Shown here one piece after another: positions 26,584 through 35,384 of a stretch of DNA of 51,227 nt (position 1 is the stretch's first letter; each line of letters opens with the position of its first letter). The stretch is from Firmicutes bacterium UBA7510 (lineage in GTDB: Bacteria; Bacillota; Clostridia; Tissierellales; Sedimentibacteraceae): contig DLNM01000002.1 in assembly GCA_002479485.1 (NCBI GenBank), positions 1 through 51,227 on the forward strand. The letters run 5' to 3'. The position numbers and the translations under genes were made by a program. The notes under the pieces were generated by a model. The model ran no database searches, was not told the DNA's origin, and saw only the letters and a list, made by a program, of their open reading frames with translations.

Positions 26584-28392
26584 TTATTTGTCTTCGTCAA
26601 ATTTCAATACAGCTAAAAATGCCTCTTGTGGCACCTCTACACTACCAATTTGGCGCATACGTTTCTTACCTTCTTTTTGCTTTTCAAGAAGCTTTTTCTT
26701 TCTTGTTATATCTCCACCATAACATTTTGCTAAAACGTCTTTTCTTAATGCTTTAACAGTCTCACGTGCAATAATTTTATTGCCTATAGTTGCTTGTAGT
26801 GGCACAGCAAATTGATGTCTTGGTATTACATCCTTAAGCTTTTCTACAATTAATCTTCCTCTTTCATAGGCTTTATCCTTATGAACAATAATCGAAAAAG
26901 CATCAACTAATTCAGCATTAATTAAAATGTCCATTTTAAGAAGCTCTGATTGCTGATATCCAGATAATTCATAATCTAAAGATGCATAACCTCTAGTTTT
27001 TGATTTTAGTGCATCAAAGAAATCATATATAACCTCATTCAATGGCATCTTATAATGCATAATAACTCTTGTTGCTTCCATGTATTCCATATTTATAAAA
27101 ATACCACGTCTGTTTTGACATAACTCCATTATAGCACCGACATAATCTGTTGGCGTCATAATAGAAGCATCAACTATTGGTTCTTCCATATAATCTATTT
27201 CTGTTGGTGAAGGCATATTAGTTGGGTTTTGCAATGTAATCATTTCACCATCAGTTTTGTAAATCTTATATATAACACTAGGTGTAGTTGCAATTATATT
27301 TAAATTAAATTCTCTTTCTAGTCTTTGTTGAATTATTTCCATATGCAATAATCCAAGAAAACCACATCTAAATCCAAAGCCTAAAGCAACTGAGGTTTCA
27401 GGTTCAAAGGTAAGAGAAGCATCATTAACTTGAAGCTTTTCAAGAGCCTCTCTAACATCATTAAAATCTTCTCCCTCTGCTGGATAAACACCACAGTAAA
27501 CCATTGATGTAACCTTTTTGTATCCCGGAAGTGGATCCTTAGCTGGATTATCTGCATCTGTTATTGTATCACCAACATTACAATTTCTTACTTCTTTTAT
27601 ACTTGCAGCTAAATAACCAACATCACCTGCATACAAACAATCAACTGGCTTTTGAGTTGGAGAGATAATACCAACCTCTGTAACTTCAAAATGCTTGCCA
27701 GTAGCCATCATCTTTATTTTTGTACCTTTTTTCACTTGTCCTTCTTTAACACGTATAAAGGCTATAACGCCTTTATAACTATCATAATATGAATCAAAAA
27801 CTAAAGCTCTTAGCGATGCCTCTTCATCTCCGTCTGGAGGTGGCACTAGCTTAACTATAGCCTCTAACACTTGATCTATATTTAAATTTTCTTTTGCTGA
27901 AATAAGAGGAGCATTTTCACAGTCAAGCCCTATAACATCCTCTATTTCCTTCTTTATTTCATCCGGTCTTGCACTAGGCAAATCTATTTTATTTATAACT
28001 GGAACAATTTCTAAATTCAAATCTAAAGCTAGATAACAATTTGCTAAGGTTTGCGCCTCTATACCTTGAGCTGCATCAACAACTAAGATAGCACCTTCAC
28101 AAGCTGCTAAGCTTCTAGATACCTCGTAGTTAAAGTCAACATGCCCTGGGGTATCTATAAGGTTTAATAAATATTCATGACCATCATTAGCTTTATAAAC
28201 TAATCTCATGGTTTGCAATTTTATAGTTATTCCTCTTTCTCTTTCAAGATCCATGTTATCTAATACTTGCTCTTGCATCTCACGTGCTGTTAAAAGTCCT
28301 GTATTTTGAATCAATCTGTCTGCTAATGTAGATTTACCATGATCTATATGAGCAATTATGGAAAAGTTTCTTATATATTTTTTTCTATCCAC
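26584..28392 (-). CDS. lepA: Elongation factor 4 (LepA)
   Basis: This is a ribosome-associated translational GTPase that back-translocates or remodels stalled ribosomes and aids initiation. The 602 aa are complete, with G1 AHIDHGKST, G2 region RERGITIK, G3 DTPGHVDF, G4 NKID and the LepA-specific C-terminal domain ending ...GSVEVPQEAFLAVLK. The start codon is GTG, placed by AGGAGG 6 nt upstream. It lies between spoIIP and hemW, the same neighbourhood as in Bacillus. Confidence 0.98.
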   Translation of the reverse strand: MDRKKYIRNFSIIAHIDHGKSTLADRLIQNTGLLTAREMQEQVLDNMDLERERGITIKLQTMRLVYKANDGHEYLLNLIDTPGHVDFNYEVSRSLAACEGAILVVDAAQGIEAQTLANCYLALDLNLEIVPVINKIDLPSARPDEIKKEIEDVIGLDCENAPLISAKENLNIDQVLEAIVKLVPPPDGDEEASLRALVFDSYYDSYKGVIAFIRVKEGQVKKGTKIKMMATGKHFEVTEVGIISPTQKPVDCLYAGDVGYLAASIKEVRNCNVGDTITDADNPAKDPLPGYKKVTSMVYCGVYPAEGEDFNDVREALEKLQVNDASLTFEPETSVALGFGFRCGFLGLLHMEIIQQRLEREFNLNIIATTPSVIYKIYKTDGEMITLQNPTNMPSPTEIDYMEEPIVDASIMTPTDYVGAIMELCQNRRGIFINMEYMEATRVIMHYKMPLNEVIYDFFDALKSKTRGYASLDYELSGYQQSELLKMDILINAELVDAFSIIVHKDKAYERGRLIVEKLKDVIPRHQFAVPLQATIGNKIIARETVKALRKDVLAKCYGGDITRKKKLLEKQKEGKKRMRQIGSVEVPQEAFLAVLKFDEDK

Positions 28393-28466
28393 AATATTCC
28401 TCCTGTAAATTACCTGTGTAGGTATTATAACAGAATCTTAGTTAATTTTAAAGAACTAATTATAAA

Positions 28467-29600
28467 TTAGTTATTGTTTATTTTTACTATTGCATTACAT
28501 AATATTTCTGATAAAAAATCTGCTGTAATTTTAGCTTCATCAACAGTATTAAGATTACTTCCTACTTCTAACAAAAGTGCATAATCACTTATATTTTGAT
28601 TGAAATAAGCACCATCTCTAATAACCACTCCCCTGCATAAACCCGGATATAAACTATCAGATACAGACTTTACTGTGTTTGCTATTTTTTTCAAATCCTC
28701 GATATTTGCATTTTCACCACCAATTATAATGGAAAAAGTAGCTATATACTCATTATTTATTTTTACTCTAGTTGCACTTTCTAAAATTTTTTCATAATCT
28801 GACTCAGCATCTGCACCATCTCTATGTATATCTATGATTAAATTTTTCTTTTGTGGATCTAGATTTTTAGTTACAAGCTTTTTTGAGTTAGCATATGATA
28901 AATTATATGAAGGCAAATCGTTATAATCCTTTAAATGTGTAATTTCGAGGCCATAGTTTATTAAGTTTTTCGCGATTATACTTCCAATACCAACTATATT
29001 ATTTTTTACATTTTCTGATCGGTAATTTTTTTTCACATTTTCCTTGTAGGCCTCTGTTCCATGGGTATGAAATAGTATAATATTCATTTTTTTATTTACT
29101 TCATCACTGTATTTTTTCAGATCTCTAACACTATTGCTTAGTCTTGAGGCTATATTAAACATTTCTGATACAGTGAAAAATTCATTTTTTCTATCATTTG
29201 CTAAAAGAATAGTAGCTTTATATAATTCATCATTTGAATTCTCACTATTTTTATATACTTCAATATTATCTAGATTTGTGACTTCTCCACTTTCTACTGA
29301 TTGTAGATTGCTACCTAGATTAATATTACTATTGTTATCAAACATACCGTTCTCATCATATTCTTTAAAGGTTTCCTTAAAGAATACATTGAAATAAGAC
29401 ATGATTTTTGCAAATAATTTATTATATTTTTGTGCAATCTCTTCACTTTTGTCCACTAAAGATATTGTTTCTACTTCTTGGTTACCTTTTCTTACTTCTG
29501 ATAGATTATACACATATCTATAACCCGTAAACAAAATAACTAAGCATACTATAGCAATGACATAATACACTTTCACTGATGATCTTTTTCTTCTTCTCAT
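28467..29600 (-). CDS. spoIIP: Stage II sporulation protein P
   Basis: This membrane-anchored peptidoglycan hydrolase (amidase and endopeptidase) works with SpoIID and SpoIIM to drive engulfment of the forespore. The 377 aa have an N-terminal basic segment and one membrane helix (about 11-27). The catalytic domain carries IILFHTHGTEAY and LIIDIHRDGAD, including the zinc-binding His and Glu. An upstream in-frame ATG overlaps the GGGGTG site, so the start is 29600. A weak sigma-E-like -10, CATATATT, lies at 29661-29668 on the minus strand. Confidence 0.95.
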   Translation of the reverse strand: MRRRKRSSVKVYYVIAIVCLVILFTGYRYVYNLSEVRKGNQEVETISLVDKSEEIAQKYNKLFAKIMSYFNVFFKETFKEYDENGMFDNNSNINLGSNLQSVESGEVTNLDNIEVYKNSENSNDELYKATILLANDRKNEFFTVSEMFNIASRLSNSVRDLKKYSDEVNKKMNIILFHTHGTEAYKENVKKNYRSENVKNNIVGIGSIIAKNLINYGLEITHLKDYNDLPSYNLSYANSKKLVTKNLDPQKKNLIIDIHRDGADAESDYEKILESATRVKINNEYIATFSIIIGGENANIEDLKKIANTVKSVSDSLYPGLCRGVVIRDGAYFNQNISDYALLLEVGSNLNTVDEAKITADFLSEILCNAIVKINNN

Positions 29601-29713
29601 AAAAACACACCCCATACATTATCTAATAAGTAGTAAATAATATTTTTTAATATTTATTTAAATATATGAAGTAAACTTGAAAATGATGTTATTAATAAAT
29701 AATATTTAAAAAA

Positions 29714-29754
29714 TTATTAACAATATTTTAATTTAAATATTATTAACAATATTT
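29714..29754. repeat. Direct repeat in the gpr-spoIIP gap
   Basis: Two copies of TTATTAACAATATTT (29714-29728 and 29740-29754) are spaced 26 bp apart, just past the gpr stop. Spacing near 2.5 helical turns could suit a regulator, but the AT-richness makes chance repeats possible. Confidence 0.45.
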
Positions 29755-29770
29755 AGTCGGATAATAGTTT

Positions 29771-30709
29771 CTACATATCACTGCTTTCATATCCTGGATG
29801 AACTGCATTGTTTATAACTTCTGCTAAAATATCCGACAATATCTCGATTAATTCATCTATTTCATTAGGTGTGACATAGGTATCATTATACATAGGATTT
29901 AGTACCTCTCTAATAAATCCCATTTTCTCATGTTCGTCTAGCTGCCCTAACAGCCCTAAAACCTCATCAGCTACCGAAATTTTATGTGTCAATTTTTCCT
30001 TCATTAAATCTATAGAATCACTCACAATTGTGGCAGTGTCAACAACTGTAGGCACTCCAAGAGCTGCTATTTTTATACCCAAGGTGTCTTCATTTAAAGA
30101 GCCTTGCATATTGCCTATACCAGAGCCAGGTTCAATACCTGCATTTGTAATCTGTATAACAGAGCAAAGTCTTTTCATTTTTCTTGAAGCAAGTGCATCA
30201 ATAGCTATTATCATAGTAGGCTTTATTTTTTCAATAACACCTTTAATTGTGTTTTGAGTTTCAATGCCAGTGACTCCCATAACTCCAGGCACTAAAATCG
30301 CTAGCTCATTATAATCCTCATCAAAATCCTTTTTATATGCCTTAAAATACTGTCTTGTAACCTTTATTTTGTCTACTGTTCTAGGTCCTAGTGAATCTGC
30401 TGTAACTCTTCTGTTGCCTAGTCCAACAACTAAGATTTTCTCTCTATTTATATCAACTAAGCTTTTTAAATTATTAGATAAAATTTCTATTACTTCTTTT
30501 CTTGTTTCATCTTTCATGTGTTTAAAGCTTGGTGTCTCATAGGTTACATATTTACCTATTTTTTTACCTACAATCTTTTCAGCTTCCTTATCAGTTATTT
30601 CAATTTTTATTAGCTCCCCGTGTTCTAAATCCTTTGTTTCAAGTATTACACCTTCACACTTTTTCGCTAAACCCTCATGCGCTTCATAAGCTAAATCCGT
30701 ACGTGTCAT
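29771..30709 (-). CDS. gpr: Germination protease GPR
   Basis: This endopeptidase degrades small acid-soluble spore proteins during germination. It is made as a zymogen in the forespore and self-processes near its N-terminus. The 312 aa contain the propeptide region RTDLAYEAHE, VVGLGNRRVTADSLGPRT, LVPGVMGVTGIET, IAIDALASRK and TNAGIEPGSGIGN, all diagnostic. GGAGG is only 1 nt from the ATG at 30715 but 7 nt from the ATG at 30709, so I use the latter. It is followed by spoIIP. Presence of gpr marks an endospore former. Confidence 0.96.
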   Translation of the reverse strand: MTRTDLAYEAHEGLAKKCEGVILETKDLEHGELIKIEITDKEAEKIVGKKIGKYVTYETPSFKHMKDETRKEVIEILSNNLKSLVDINREKILVVGLGNRRVTADSLGPRTVDKIKVTRQYFKAYKKDFDEDYNELAILVPGVMGVTGIETQNTIKGVIEKIKPTMIIAIDALASRKMKRLCSVIQITNAGIEPGSGIGNMQGSLNEDTLGIKIAALGVPTVVDTATIVSDSIDLMKEKLTHKISVADEVLGLLGQLDEHEKMGFIREVLNPMYNDTYVTPNEIDELIEILSDILAEVINNAVHPGYESSDM

Positions 30710-30727
30710 AGTCATTCCTCCAAATTA

Positions 30728-30769
30728 TTTGAAATATATTTTTACAATATATTTGAAATATATTTTTAA
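30728..30769. repeat. 17-bp direct repeat upstream of gpr
   Basis: TTTGAAATATATTTTTA occurs at 30728-30744 and 30752-30768, a 24-bp period, immediately upstream of the gpr ribosome site. It could be a regulator site or a chance AT-rich repeat. Confidence 0.5.
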
Positions 30770-30818
30770 TACATTACAAAGATATTATTGTTTTTTTAAT
30801 TTTTTTTATTCTTTTCTA

Positions 30819-30847
30819 TTGATTTTTGTTAAAGAAACTTGTATAAT
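30819..30847 (+). promoter_or_regulatory. Promoter of rpsT
   Basis: TTGATT (30819-30824) and TATAAT (30842-30847) are exactly 17 bp apart, giving a leader of about 65 nt. Confidence 0.75.
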
Positions 30848-30919
30848 TGGTATGCTATGTTTATTAAATCGTAATATTGAATATTAAGATATTAAATCTC
30901 ATCAGGGGAGGTGAAATAA

Positions 30920-31183
30920 TTGGCAAATATTAAATCAGCAAAAAAGAGAATATTAGTTATTGATAAGAAAACTGCTATAAATAAAAGTAGAAAATCTGAA
31001 ATTAAGACTTATATTAAAAAATTTGAAACTGCTGTAAACAGTGGTGATATAGAAAAAGCAAAAGGTTATTTAAAAGATATAGAATCAAAACTTGATAGAG
31101 CTGCAGCTAAAAACACTATGCATAAAAACGCAGCTGCTAGAAAAATCAGCAGATTACAAGCAAGATTAAATAAAATAGCTTAA
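30920..31183 (+). CDS. rpsT: 30S ribosomal protein S20
   Basis: S20 is a helical primary-binding protein of the small ribosomal subunit. The 87 aa are of normal length, rich in Lys and Ala (ANIKSAKKR start; NTMHKNAAARKISRLQARL end). The start codon is TTG, fixed by the strong AGGGGAGGTG 7 nt upstream. Escherichia coli rpsT also starts with UUG, where this takes part in autoregulation, so the rare start may be functional here. It is divergent from gpr, as in Bacillus. Confidence 0.97.
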   Translation: MANIKSAKKRILVIDKKTAINKSRKSEIKTYIKKFETAVNSGDIEKAKGYLKDIESKLDRAAAKNTMHKNAAARKISRLQARLNKIA

Positions 31184-31239
31184 TAGTATTATTAAATAAT
31201 ACTGTTTAATAATATTGATCAATATTATTTATAAAAAAG

Positions 31240-31263
31240 GGTCATACCAAAAAGGGTAAGACC
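31240..31263. terminator. Bidirectional terminator between rpsT and a small membrane protein gene
   Basis: Arms GGTCATACC (31240-31248) and GGTAAGACC (31255-31263), one mismatch, have AAAAAA on the left and a T-rich run on the right. A second palindrome, AATAATATTGATCAATATTATT, lies just upstream. Confidence 0.7.
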
Positions 31264-31300
31264 TTTATTTATTTTCAATTGCAATTTTATAAAAGTTGTA

Positions 31301-31534
31301 CTATTTACTTTTTTGGTAAAATACAAAAGTAATAGACCCTGTAATAATAGCACCAATTAAAAAAGGAATTCCATTTATTAAAGAAAAGTTAGCTGGTGCA
31401 CTAAAATATGCAACATGATGATCAATTGCACTTTGCATGTATCCCCAATCATATGCAACTACTACGACCATTAAAAATAACAAAATAATTGTCACTATGG
31501 CAAATAGCCATATAAACATCTTAAGTTTATTCAT
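31301..31534 (-). CDS. Small two-helix membrane protein, function unknown
   Basis: I do not recognise this 77-aa protein. It has two predicted membrane helices (about 7-26 and 49-69) joined by an outside or inside loop containing AYDWGYMQSAIDHHVAYF. The ATG at 31534 lies 9 nt after AAGGAG; an in-frame TTG three codons earlier abuts that site. It is transcribed towards rpsT and shares the terminator with it. A bicistronic arrangement with the 2'-5' RNA ligase gene upstream (48 bp gap) is likely. Confidence 0.65.
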   Translation of the reverse strand: MNKLKMFIWLFAIVTIILLFLMVVVVAYDWGYMQSAIDHHVAYFSAPANFSLINGIPFLIGAIITGSITFVFYQKSK

Positions 31535-31582
31535 ACATCTCAACTCCTTTATATTCTACTATCTCATTACATCTATACTTGC

Positions 31583-32107
31583 TTATATAGTCTCGCTAAG
31601 CTTATACTCTATTTCTATTATGGATTCACCCTTCTCTCCAATAATTTCAACAGAAATAGTGTCTACAATTGTATAAAATACTTCGTTTAATTTTTTTACA
31701 TCTTCATATGCTAAATCTAATTCTTCAATAGTTTTTAAATTGCCAATTGTCATATGAGGCATATATGGTTTATTTGATTTAAGATTTTTAAGTATACCAT
31801 CATATAGTTTATTATTTAGATATTCCAAGCTATTATATCCTTCTACGACATCCAAAAAAATATAGTTACCAAATTTCTCAATTGACTTACTTACACCGCT
31901 CAGTTTCAATATAAACGGAAGAAATCCCTTTAATGCTGCACTAATCCAGTTCAATAGTTCTTCTTTAGACAATTCACTTTTAAATGGAAATACAAGAGTA
32001 ATGTGTGGATTAACTAAATCACAAAGCGGGTCATATTTTTTTCTTATTGAATTAATAACTTCAATATTATCAAATTTCGGGAAAATCATTATTGTTCTTT
32101 CTTTCAT
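31583..32107 (-). CDS. 2'-5' RNA ligase / cyclic phosphodiesterase family protein
   Basis: This 174-aa protein of the 2H phosphoesterase superfamily has its two HxT motifs at H35-x-T37 (NPHITLVFPF) and H118-x-T120 (MPHMTIGN). Such proteins hydrolyse or ligate cyclic or 2'-5' phosphodiester bonds in RNA or nucleotides; the substrate here is unknown. An open frame extends 19 codons further up, but AGGAG precedes the ATG at 32107, and the protein there starts with MKERTIMIFPKF, as family members do. Confidence 0.85.
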   Translation of the reverse strand: MKERTIMIFPKFDNIEVINSIRKKYDPLCDLVNPHITLVFPFKSELSKEELLNWISAALKGFLPFILKLSGVSKSIEKFGNYIFLDVVEGYNSLEYLNNKLYDGILKNLKSNKPYMPHMTIGNLKTIEELDLAYEDVKKLNEVFYTIVDTISVEIIGEKGESIIEIEYKLSETI

Positions 32108-32301
32108 ATAAATATATCTCCTAAAAACAATTTTCATATTACTTTTATTCTCACTATAGGGCATTTTATTTAAAAGTTCTCTATAGAAAATTTTCTGTCT
32201 ATATGCTTGTTAATTATCTATTATTTGTATATTTTACCATAATATAAATGACGTCACAATATACTTTTTATCTAATACTCACTACCAAAAACAAGACGAT
32301 A

Positions 32302-32354
32302 TTCTTTTAATTCTTGACATTGTATAAAAAAATGATAATATATAATTAAAAGAA
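32302..32354 (+). promoter_or_regulatory. TetR-gene promoter bracketed by an 11-bp inverted repeat
   Basis: TTGACA (32314-32319) and TAATAT (32336-32341, with a TGA extension) form a promoter. Perfect inverted arms TTCTTTTAATT (32302-32312) and AATTAAAAGAA (32344-32354) enclose it with 31 bp between, a good candidate for an autoregulatory site. Confidence 0.6.
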
Positions 32355-32382
32355 CACTATTCTGTTAAAGGGGTAAAACAAA

Positions 32383-33009
32383 ATGGCAAGAAAGAAAGTA
32401 TTAGAAGGTGGAAAAAGGGAAGATTTGGTTAAGGCAGCATTAGAATTATTTTTAAAAAACGGTTATGAAGATACCTCAATTCGTATGATTTTGAATAAAG
32501 TAGGTGGCGAGGTTGGTATGTTCTATCATTATTTTAAATCAAAAGAAGAAATATTTGATGAAGCTATTAAATTGTTTTTTTCTGAATATTCAAAAGAGGT
32601 TGGCGAAATTCTTAACGATAATAATGATGATTTTGTTAAGAGCTTAAATACTATACTCTCTCATTTAGAGCAAACAATACATAAATACAACCAACTTAAC
32701 ACTAACAAATTTCATTGGAGTATGCGAATAGCTTTGAACCAACTCACAATACGTAGTCTTGTACCATATGTAACAAAAAAAATAATTGAACAAAAAAAAG
32801 CGGGAACTATTAATCCAATTTTTCAAGGAACTGACAGTGAATTAGCATCTTTTCTTTTATTTGGTATACACGGAATATTACACAACAAACCTTTTTCCGA
32901 AATAGATTCAGTTGAAATGAAACAAAAGAAAACTGAAATTTTAGAGTTAATCAAATCGGTATTAGGTATTAATGAAAGAGAGGAACAATTATGGTTAGAG
33001 GAACAGTGA
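32383..33009 (+). CDS. TetR/AcrR-family transcriptional regulator
   Basis: This 208-aa dimeric repressor has the TetR helix-turn-helix at about 11-57 (ALELFLKNGYEDTSIRMIL, then GMFYHYFKSKEEIFDEA), followed by an all-helical ligand domain that cannot be matched to a specific effector. It overlaps the downstream methyltransferase-like gene by 19 nt, so the two are translationally coupled, and the regulator probably controls this pair. AAGGGG precedes the ATG by 9 nt. Inverted arms around its promoter suggest autoregulation. Confidence 0.92.
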   Translation: MARKKVLEGGKREDLVKAALELFLKNGYEDTSIRMILNKVGGEVGMFYHYFKSKEEIFDEAIKLFFSEYSKEVGEILNDNNDDFVKSLNTILSHLEQTIHKYNQLNTNKFHWSMRIALNQLTIRSLVPYVTKKIIEQKKAGTINPIFQGTDSELASFLLFGIHGILHNKPFSEIDSVEMKQKKTEILELIKSVLGINEREEQLWLEEQ

Positions 33010-33668
33010 AATACATAATAAATGTTTTAATTCAAAGAGGATTAGGAGTTCTATTCTATCTTATAGGAACAGGTTGGATAATGAATTTTAGAGCTTCTGT
33101 ATATTTTATTTGCTATATTGGTATAGCATTAATTTGTTTAATTACAATGTTTTTCGTAAATCCAGAAACATTAAAAGAACGAAATAAAAAAAATACTGAC
33201 TCCCCATTATGGGATAAAATTCTATTAGGATTATTTTGGTTACTAGAATATTTTGTAATATATCTAATCGCTGGATTTGAATCAAAAAGAATAACAGAAG
33301 AAATTAATCTTTCATTTATGATAGGCATATCACTAAATATCATAGCATCAGGAATATCACTATGGTCTTTAATTGTAAATACTTATCTTGAGTCTACTGC
33401 CAGAATTCAAAAGGAACGAGGACAAACTGTATGTCAAACTGGACCATATAAAATTATTCGTCATCCTACATACTTAGCTATAATCATTTGGTGTATGGCT
33501 ATAAGCTTTGTATTTTCAACAAAGGGTGTTATATTTTGTTCTGTTATAATAGCAATTATTATAATTTTAAGGACTTATTTAGAAGATAAAATGTTGATAA
33601 ATTATCTTTCTGGATACAAAATATATGTTTCTAAAGTTAAATATAGATTAATACCTTTCATTTGGTAA
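32991..33668 (+). CDS. Isoprenylcysteine carboxyl methyltransferase-family membrane protein
   Basis: This 225-aa integral membrane protein has about five helices. The C-terminal half carries the family core: QTGPYKIIRHPTYLAII followed by a Glu-containing helix (YLEDKMLINYL) and YKIYVSKVKYRLIPFIW. Members methylate small molecules or protein carboxylates using SAM at the membrane; bacterial substrates are mostly unknown. GAGAGGAACAATT precedes the ATG, inside the end of the TetR gene. Coupling to a TetR regulator suggests an inducible detoxification role, which is inference. Confidence 0.85.
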   Translation: MVRGTVKYIINVLIQRGLGVLFYLIGTGWIMNFRASVYFICYIGIALICLITMFFVNPETLKERNKKNTDSPLWDKILLGLFWLLEYFVIYLIAGFESKRITEEINLSFMIGISLNIIASGISLWSLIVNTYLESTARIQKERGQTVCQTGPYKIIRHPTYLAIIIWCMAISFVFSTKGVIFCSVIIAIIIILRTYLEDKMLINYLSGYKIYVSKVKYRLIPFIW

Positions 33669-33690
33669 TTTAGTTGTTTTTTAAATTTAT

Positions 33691-33722
33691 TAGGGACGTT
33701 ACCTTTTTAAGTTACGTCCCTA
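33691..33722. repeat. GGGACGT hairpin
   Basis: Perfect arms TAGGGACGT (33691-33699) and ACGTCCCTA (33714-33722) lie between convergent genes with no T run on either side. It resembles the hairpin at 36505-36540 and the inner stem at 21381-21410. Confidence 0.75.
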
Positions 33723-33734
33723 TATTGTATAATT

Positions 33735-33842
33735 TTAATTATTTACTTCCAATCTCACTATTTTATGTACTTTATTATTAGAAAGAGAAATACAGCCATA
33801 TAACTCATCTGTATGTTTGTCTGTTATTGCAAAAGTATATTA
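33735..33842 (-). pseudogene. Relic of a second GNAT acetyltransferase
   Basis: Directly after the two tandem stop codons of the GNAT gene, and in the same frame, the minus strand reads about 34 sense codons. They include FAITDKHTDELYGCISLS and end in a stop. This matches the central beta strands of RimJ/RimL-type acetyltransferases (a FAI..K.TgELIGcIgLs pattern). There is no start, no acetyl-CoA loop and no room for the rest, so it looks like a decayed fragment. Chance similarity is possible in so short a piece. Confidence 0.45.
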
Positions 33843-34403
33843 TTACTTCGTATCGTTGATAAAATATATCTCGTTGTCTGTCCACTCACCGTCTTCCAAG
33901 ATGAAACCTTTACGAACACATTCAAATTCCATTCCCGCTTTCAATGCAACTCGTTTTGATACATGATTATCGGTATTGATATGAGCTTCCAGTCGATGAA
34001 AATCTAAATCATCAAATCCTATCTGAATCAATGCTTTTAGTAATTCCGTTCCATAACCATTTCCCCAGTATTGATTCAGAATTGAGTAACCAACACTGGC
34101 ATATTGAAAATCATCACGCATATGCGTTGTAATAACACAAAATCCTATATTTGCTGAATCTACACTTCGAAATACTCCAAACTTATACATCATATCTTTA
34201 GCAGCAAACTGTTTACGTTCTTCAATTCTCTTTTCAAGCCATTCTTCTGTCAAATTGAAAGAATCAAAAGGACCTTCATCAAATCTGTTTTGCTTAGGTT
34301 TTTGATTTATAAATCCATTAATCCATCTACTATAATCATCCATTCTCACAGGCCTTACTTCTAACCTCTTGGTCTTTTTACATATATTTAAATATACTTT
34401 CAT
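33843..34403 (-). CDS. GNAT-family N-acetyltransferase (RimJ/RimL type)
   Basis: This 186-aa acetyl-CoA-dependent acetyltransferase belongs to the group that acetylates ribosomal-protein N-termini or small molecules. Visible features are VRPVRMDDYSRWI near the start, YSILNQYWGNGYGTELLKAL (the acetyl-CoA loop region, QYWGNGYG), LEAHINTDNHVSKRVALKAG, and the C-terminal EFECVRKGFI. The substrate is unknown. AAGGAGATA precedes the ATG. It follows the ABC exporter genes on the same strand, but a strong terminator hairpin lies between. Confidence 0.9.
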   Translation of the reverse strand: MKVYLNICKKTKRLEVRPVRMDDYSRWINGFINQKPKQNRFDEGPFDSFNLTEEWLEKRIEERKQFAAKDMMYKFGVFRSVDSANIGFCVITTHMRDDFQYASVGYSILNQYWGNGYGTELLKALIQIGFDDLDFHRLEAHINTDNHVSKRVALKAGMEFECVRKGFILEDGEWTDNEIYFINDTK

Positions 34404-34436
34404 ACATTATCTCCTTTTACTTATCTCATTAAAAAA

Positions 34437-34463
34437 ATTCTCATCCAATTATAGGATGAGAAT
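34437..34463 (-). terminator. Terminator between the ABC exporter and GNAT genes
   Basis: Arms ATTCTCATCC (34437-34446) and GGATGAGAAT (34454-34463) form a perfect 10-bp hairpin followed by T7 on the minus strand. A TTGACA/TATAAT-like promoter (19-bp spacer) lies just upstream, so the hairpin could also attenuate the GNAT gene. Confidence 0.75.
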
Positions 34464-34571
34464 AAAAATTATTATAAATTATATAGGCTTTAGTATGTCA
34501 ATTGTTATATTGGGATTAGGATTCGCCCCTTAAATTATTGCATATTTCTTTCTTATGATATTTAGAGCAAT

Positions 34572-35384
34572 TTATTTTGCACCTGTTGCCATTTTAGTAA
34601 ATCGTTTTGCACCAAAATATCCCATGATTAAAATACTTATTACCAGTCCTGCAATACTAAACATTATTGGCATAAAACCAATTTGCGGTGTTAGAATAGC
34701 TCTTAAAGCTTCGTTTGCATACACAAGAGGATTAATCAATACTATTTTTTGAATAATTGGAGTTGCTGCAAGATCACTCCATGAAAAGAATATCGCACCT
34801 AAAAATACCACTGGCATCAAAAATCCTGGGAACATTGCTGCAATCTGCATAGGTTTAATAATGGTACCTACTAAAAGACCCAAACTTGCTGAAGCTACAG
34901 AAATTAAAATAAGAACAGGAATTAACATTAGTATTCGCTCCGGTGAAATTACAATATCAAGGGCATTTCCCATGAAAACAAGGGAAATTGGCAATACAAT
35001 TAGCCCTCCAATAAATGATTCAATAATACCAACTACCATTTTAGCTAGAGCAATGACATTAACAGATACAGGCGCCATCAATCTATCTTCAATCTCACGC
35101 AAGTTATTAAAGTCCATTGTAAAGGGAACTGCTGTACCATGTATTCCAGTAATCAACATACTCATTCCTATCATTCCTGAAAACATCTGAGTTGGGAAGG
35201 TTCCAGGTAGCAATCCTATTTTAGGCAGGATATAACCATAAGTTAATATCAAAATGAATGGTAGCATAGCTACACGGAATATAAATTCCCATTTATCTCT
35301 CAATTGTATTAAAAGGTCACGTTTGACCATAGTTCTAAAGGCTGTTAATGTAACACCTTTTGTTGTTGAATTATTTGCTTTCAT
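34572..35384 (-). CDS. ABC-2 type exporter permease
   Basis: This is a 270-aa membrane protein with about six helices. It belongs to the ABC-2 family typified by DrrB (daunorubicin) permeases: a cytoplasmic N-terminal helix (TAFRTMVKRDLLIQLRDKW), the family segment GIHGTAVPFTMDFNNLREIEDRL and the C-terminal helices. It overlaps the ATPase gene by 14 nt and works with it to export an unknown, probably hydrophobic, compound. GGGGATAATGAATA precedes the ATG. Confidence 0.93.
   Translation of the reverse strand: MKANNSTTKGVTLTAFRTMVKRDLLIQLRDKWEFIFRVAMLPFILILTYGYILPKIGLLPGTFPTQMFSGMIGMSMLITGIHGTAVPFTMDFNNLREIEDRLMAPVSVNVIALAKMVVGIIESFIGGLIVLPISLVFMGNALDIVISPERILMLIPVLILISVASASLGLLVGTIIKPMQIAAMFPGFLMPVVFLGAIFFSWSDLAATPIIQKIVLINPLVYANEALRAILTPQIGFMPIMFSIAGLVISILIMGYFGAKRFTKMATGAK

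Noticed and set aside
29681..29760. CRISPR-like short direct repeats in the gpr-spoIIP gap
   Set aside because: There are only two imperfect AT-rich copies, no spacers of equal length and no cas genes. No CRISPR array is seen anywhere in the window.
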